Part shown: piece after piece, positions 40,777-41,819 of the stretch
How positions within the stretch are numbered: position 1 is the first letter of the stretch
Layout: the number at the start of each line of letters is the position of its first letter
Source: Chloroflexota bacterium
GTDB lineage: Bacteria; Chloroflexota; Anaerolineae; Anaerolineales; Anaerolineaceae
Reading direction: 5' to 3'
Length of the DNA stretch: 41,819 bases
Assembly: GCA_021779955.1 (NCBI GenBank)
Contig: JAJXZS010000032.1
Location: 1 to 41,819, forward strand
Made by a program: the position numbers and the translations under genes
The notes under the pieces: model-generated
The model's input: the letters and a program-made list of their open reading frames with translations, nothing else
Told to the model about the DNA's origin: nothing
Database searches by the model: none

Positions 40777-41819
40777 ATGAAATCGCTGATCAAAAAACTC
40801 CAACCCCTCTGGGCTTTTCTCTACTTCTGCCTGGCGACCGCCTTCATGACCTATCCGGTCGCTTTCCAATTGAGCAAATCCGTCCTGGGCGGCATGGGCG
40901 ACGATATCTACTTCGTCTGGCTGATCCACTGGTATCAAAAAGTCATCCTCAGCGGCAACTGGCATCCCTTCTTCAACCCATGGATGAACTATCCCCAGGG
41001 TTGGAACCTGTCCACCACCGACACGACCCTGGCGTCCGCTTTGCCCGGTGTGCCGTTCAGCGTCCTCCTTGGGCCTGTCGCAGGCTACAACATCGCCATG
41101 CTGCTCACCTTCGTGCTCTCCGGCTTCTTCATGTATCTCTGGGTACGCAGCCTGACCAAATCGAACATGGCTGGCTTGCTCGCGGGTACGATCTACGCCT
41201 TTTTGCCAAATCACATGGCGCATTTCCTCGCCGGCCATCTCAACCTGGCGGGTATCGAATGGTTCCCGCTCTACTTCTGGGGGCTTTACAACCTCTTAAG
41301 GGCGGGCAGGAAATTCGATTGGCTATCCATGCTGCTGACGGGGCTCGCCCTCGGCGCCATCGCCTTTACGTCCATGTACTACCTCTATATGACGCTGCTC
41401 TTCTCCGCAGTTTTCGTCCTGGGATACCTGATCTTTACCCGCTTCAAAGTCTTCGGGCAGAAAAACTTCTGGTTCCAGGCAGCCGCAGCAATCCTCATCG
41501 CCCTGCCCTTCATGGTCTACTCGCTCAAGCCTTTCTTCACCCTTTCTTCGCAGGGCGGTATCGCCAGCCGCTCGGTCGAATACGCTGCCATGTACTCCGC
41601 CAGCCCAACCGACTTCTTCCTCCCTTCGTCCGATCATTTCCTCTTCGGCGCGCCTTTGAGCAAAATCTTCGACCGCTCGCTCTGGATGGAAGGCTCGCTC
41701 TATATCGGTGTCATCGGATTCGTGCTTGGCATCTTCGCCCTGGTCAAAAGCAAGAAGAGCGAACATCGCTGGCTCATCTGGACCGCGCTCGTCGTAATGG
41801 TCGTTTCGTTCATCCTGGC
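40777..41819 (+). CDS. Polytopic membrane protein, GT-C/YfhO-like glycosyltransferase candidate (3' end outside window)
   Basis: The frame is open from ATG 40777 to the right edge, at least 347 residues. After one N-terminal helix there is an external loop with GGMGDDIYFVWLIHWY, whose acidic pair lies where GT-C glycosyltransferases keep their catalytic Asp/Glu, and PWMNYPQGWNLS. At least seven further hydrophobic segments follow. This layout fits membrane glycosyltransferases that use polyprenyl-phosphate sugars, such as the YfhO or PMT-like groups, but the family is not certain. The ribosome-binding site is weak. The C-terminal part is missing. Confidence 0.78.
   Translation, partial: MKSLIKKLQPLWAFLYFCLATAFMTYPVAFQLSKSVLGGMGDDIYFVWLIHWYQKVILSGNWHPFFNPWMNYPQGWNLSTTDTTLASALPGVPFSVLLGPVAGYNIAMLLTFVLSGFFMYLWVRSLTKSNMAGLLAGTIYAFLPNHMAHFLAGHLNLAGIEWFPLYFWGLYNLLRAGRKFDWLSMLLTGLALGAIAFTSMYYLYMTLLFSAVFVLGYLIFTRFKVFGQKNFWFQAAAAILIALPFMVYSLKPFFTLSSQGGIASRSVEYAAMYSASPTDFFLPSSDHFLFGAPLSKIFDRSLWMEGSLYIGVIGFVLGIFALVKSKKSEHRWLIWTALVVMVVSFIL

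Noticed and set aside
1-41819. Search for CRISPR arrays, insertion sequences, integrases, toxin-antitoxin pairs or phage genes.
   Set aside because: No regularly spaced repeats, transposase motifs or attachment-site duplications were seen. The window is a core chromosomal region.

Overview
This window is a stretch of bacterial chromosome with densely packed, mostly housekeeping genes on both strands. The gene set suggests a fermentative anaerobe of the phylum Chloroflexota, most likely class Anaerolineae: a fused ADP-forming acetyl-CoA synthetase, folate/FAD-dependent TrmFO, an LL-diaminopimelate-type aminotransferase, a zinc-ribbon L32, an SDR-type threonine dehydrogenase, a VKOR protein, several TTG/GTG starts and clear TTGACA/TATAAT promoters. 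The placement rests on remembered family distributions; no 16S gene is present.

Region 1 (1-10128, all minus strand) is the most distinctive part. In transcription order it holds rpoN (sigma-54 with a four-cysteine zinc-ribbon-like insert), a cytosolic PAS-GAF-PAS histidine kinase, an NtrC-like response regulator without a DNA-binding domain, a small two-helix membrane protein and the first 1706 codons of a giant TPR protein that runs off the left edge. The first three genes are coupled by ATGA overlaps. Just after the regulator, and ahead of the small membrane gene, lies a sequence with exact sigma-54 -24/-12 geometry. A hairpin over the next gene's ribosome-binding site could form fully only in read-through RNA. 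The arrangement looks like a self-contained sigma-54 circuit with its target next door.

Region 2 (10100-15138, plus) starts at a divergent promoter and runs trmFO, an M28 peptidase/glutaminyl-cyclase-like protein, an aminotransferase and hflX, ending at a perfect palindromic terminator shared with convergent rpmF (minus). Region 3 (15483-20848, plus) has two SpoIIE-type phosphatases, a small P-loop protein, secD and secF. Region 4 (20896-24748) has threonine dehydrogenase, the ADP-forming acetyl-CoA synthetase behind a 41-bp interrupted palindrome, and a convergent unknown gene.

Region 5 (25095-31478, plus) runs tRNA-Leu(UAG), tig, clpP (catalytic Asp replaced by Asn), a NagD-like phosphatase, rlmN, ftsY and prfB with its programmed +1 frameshift. 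With secDF upstream it forms a translation, protein-folding and export block. Region 6 (31526-36726) has pfkA (minus) divergent from a two-subunit iron-sulfur flavoprotein dehydrogenase, then a HAD phosphatase. Region 7 (36763-41819, plus) has the RelA/SpoT homologue, VKOR, a small acidic metal-site protein, a DHFR/RibD-like reductase and the start of a polytopic membrane protein cut by the right edge.
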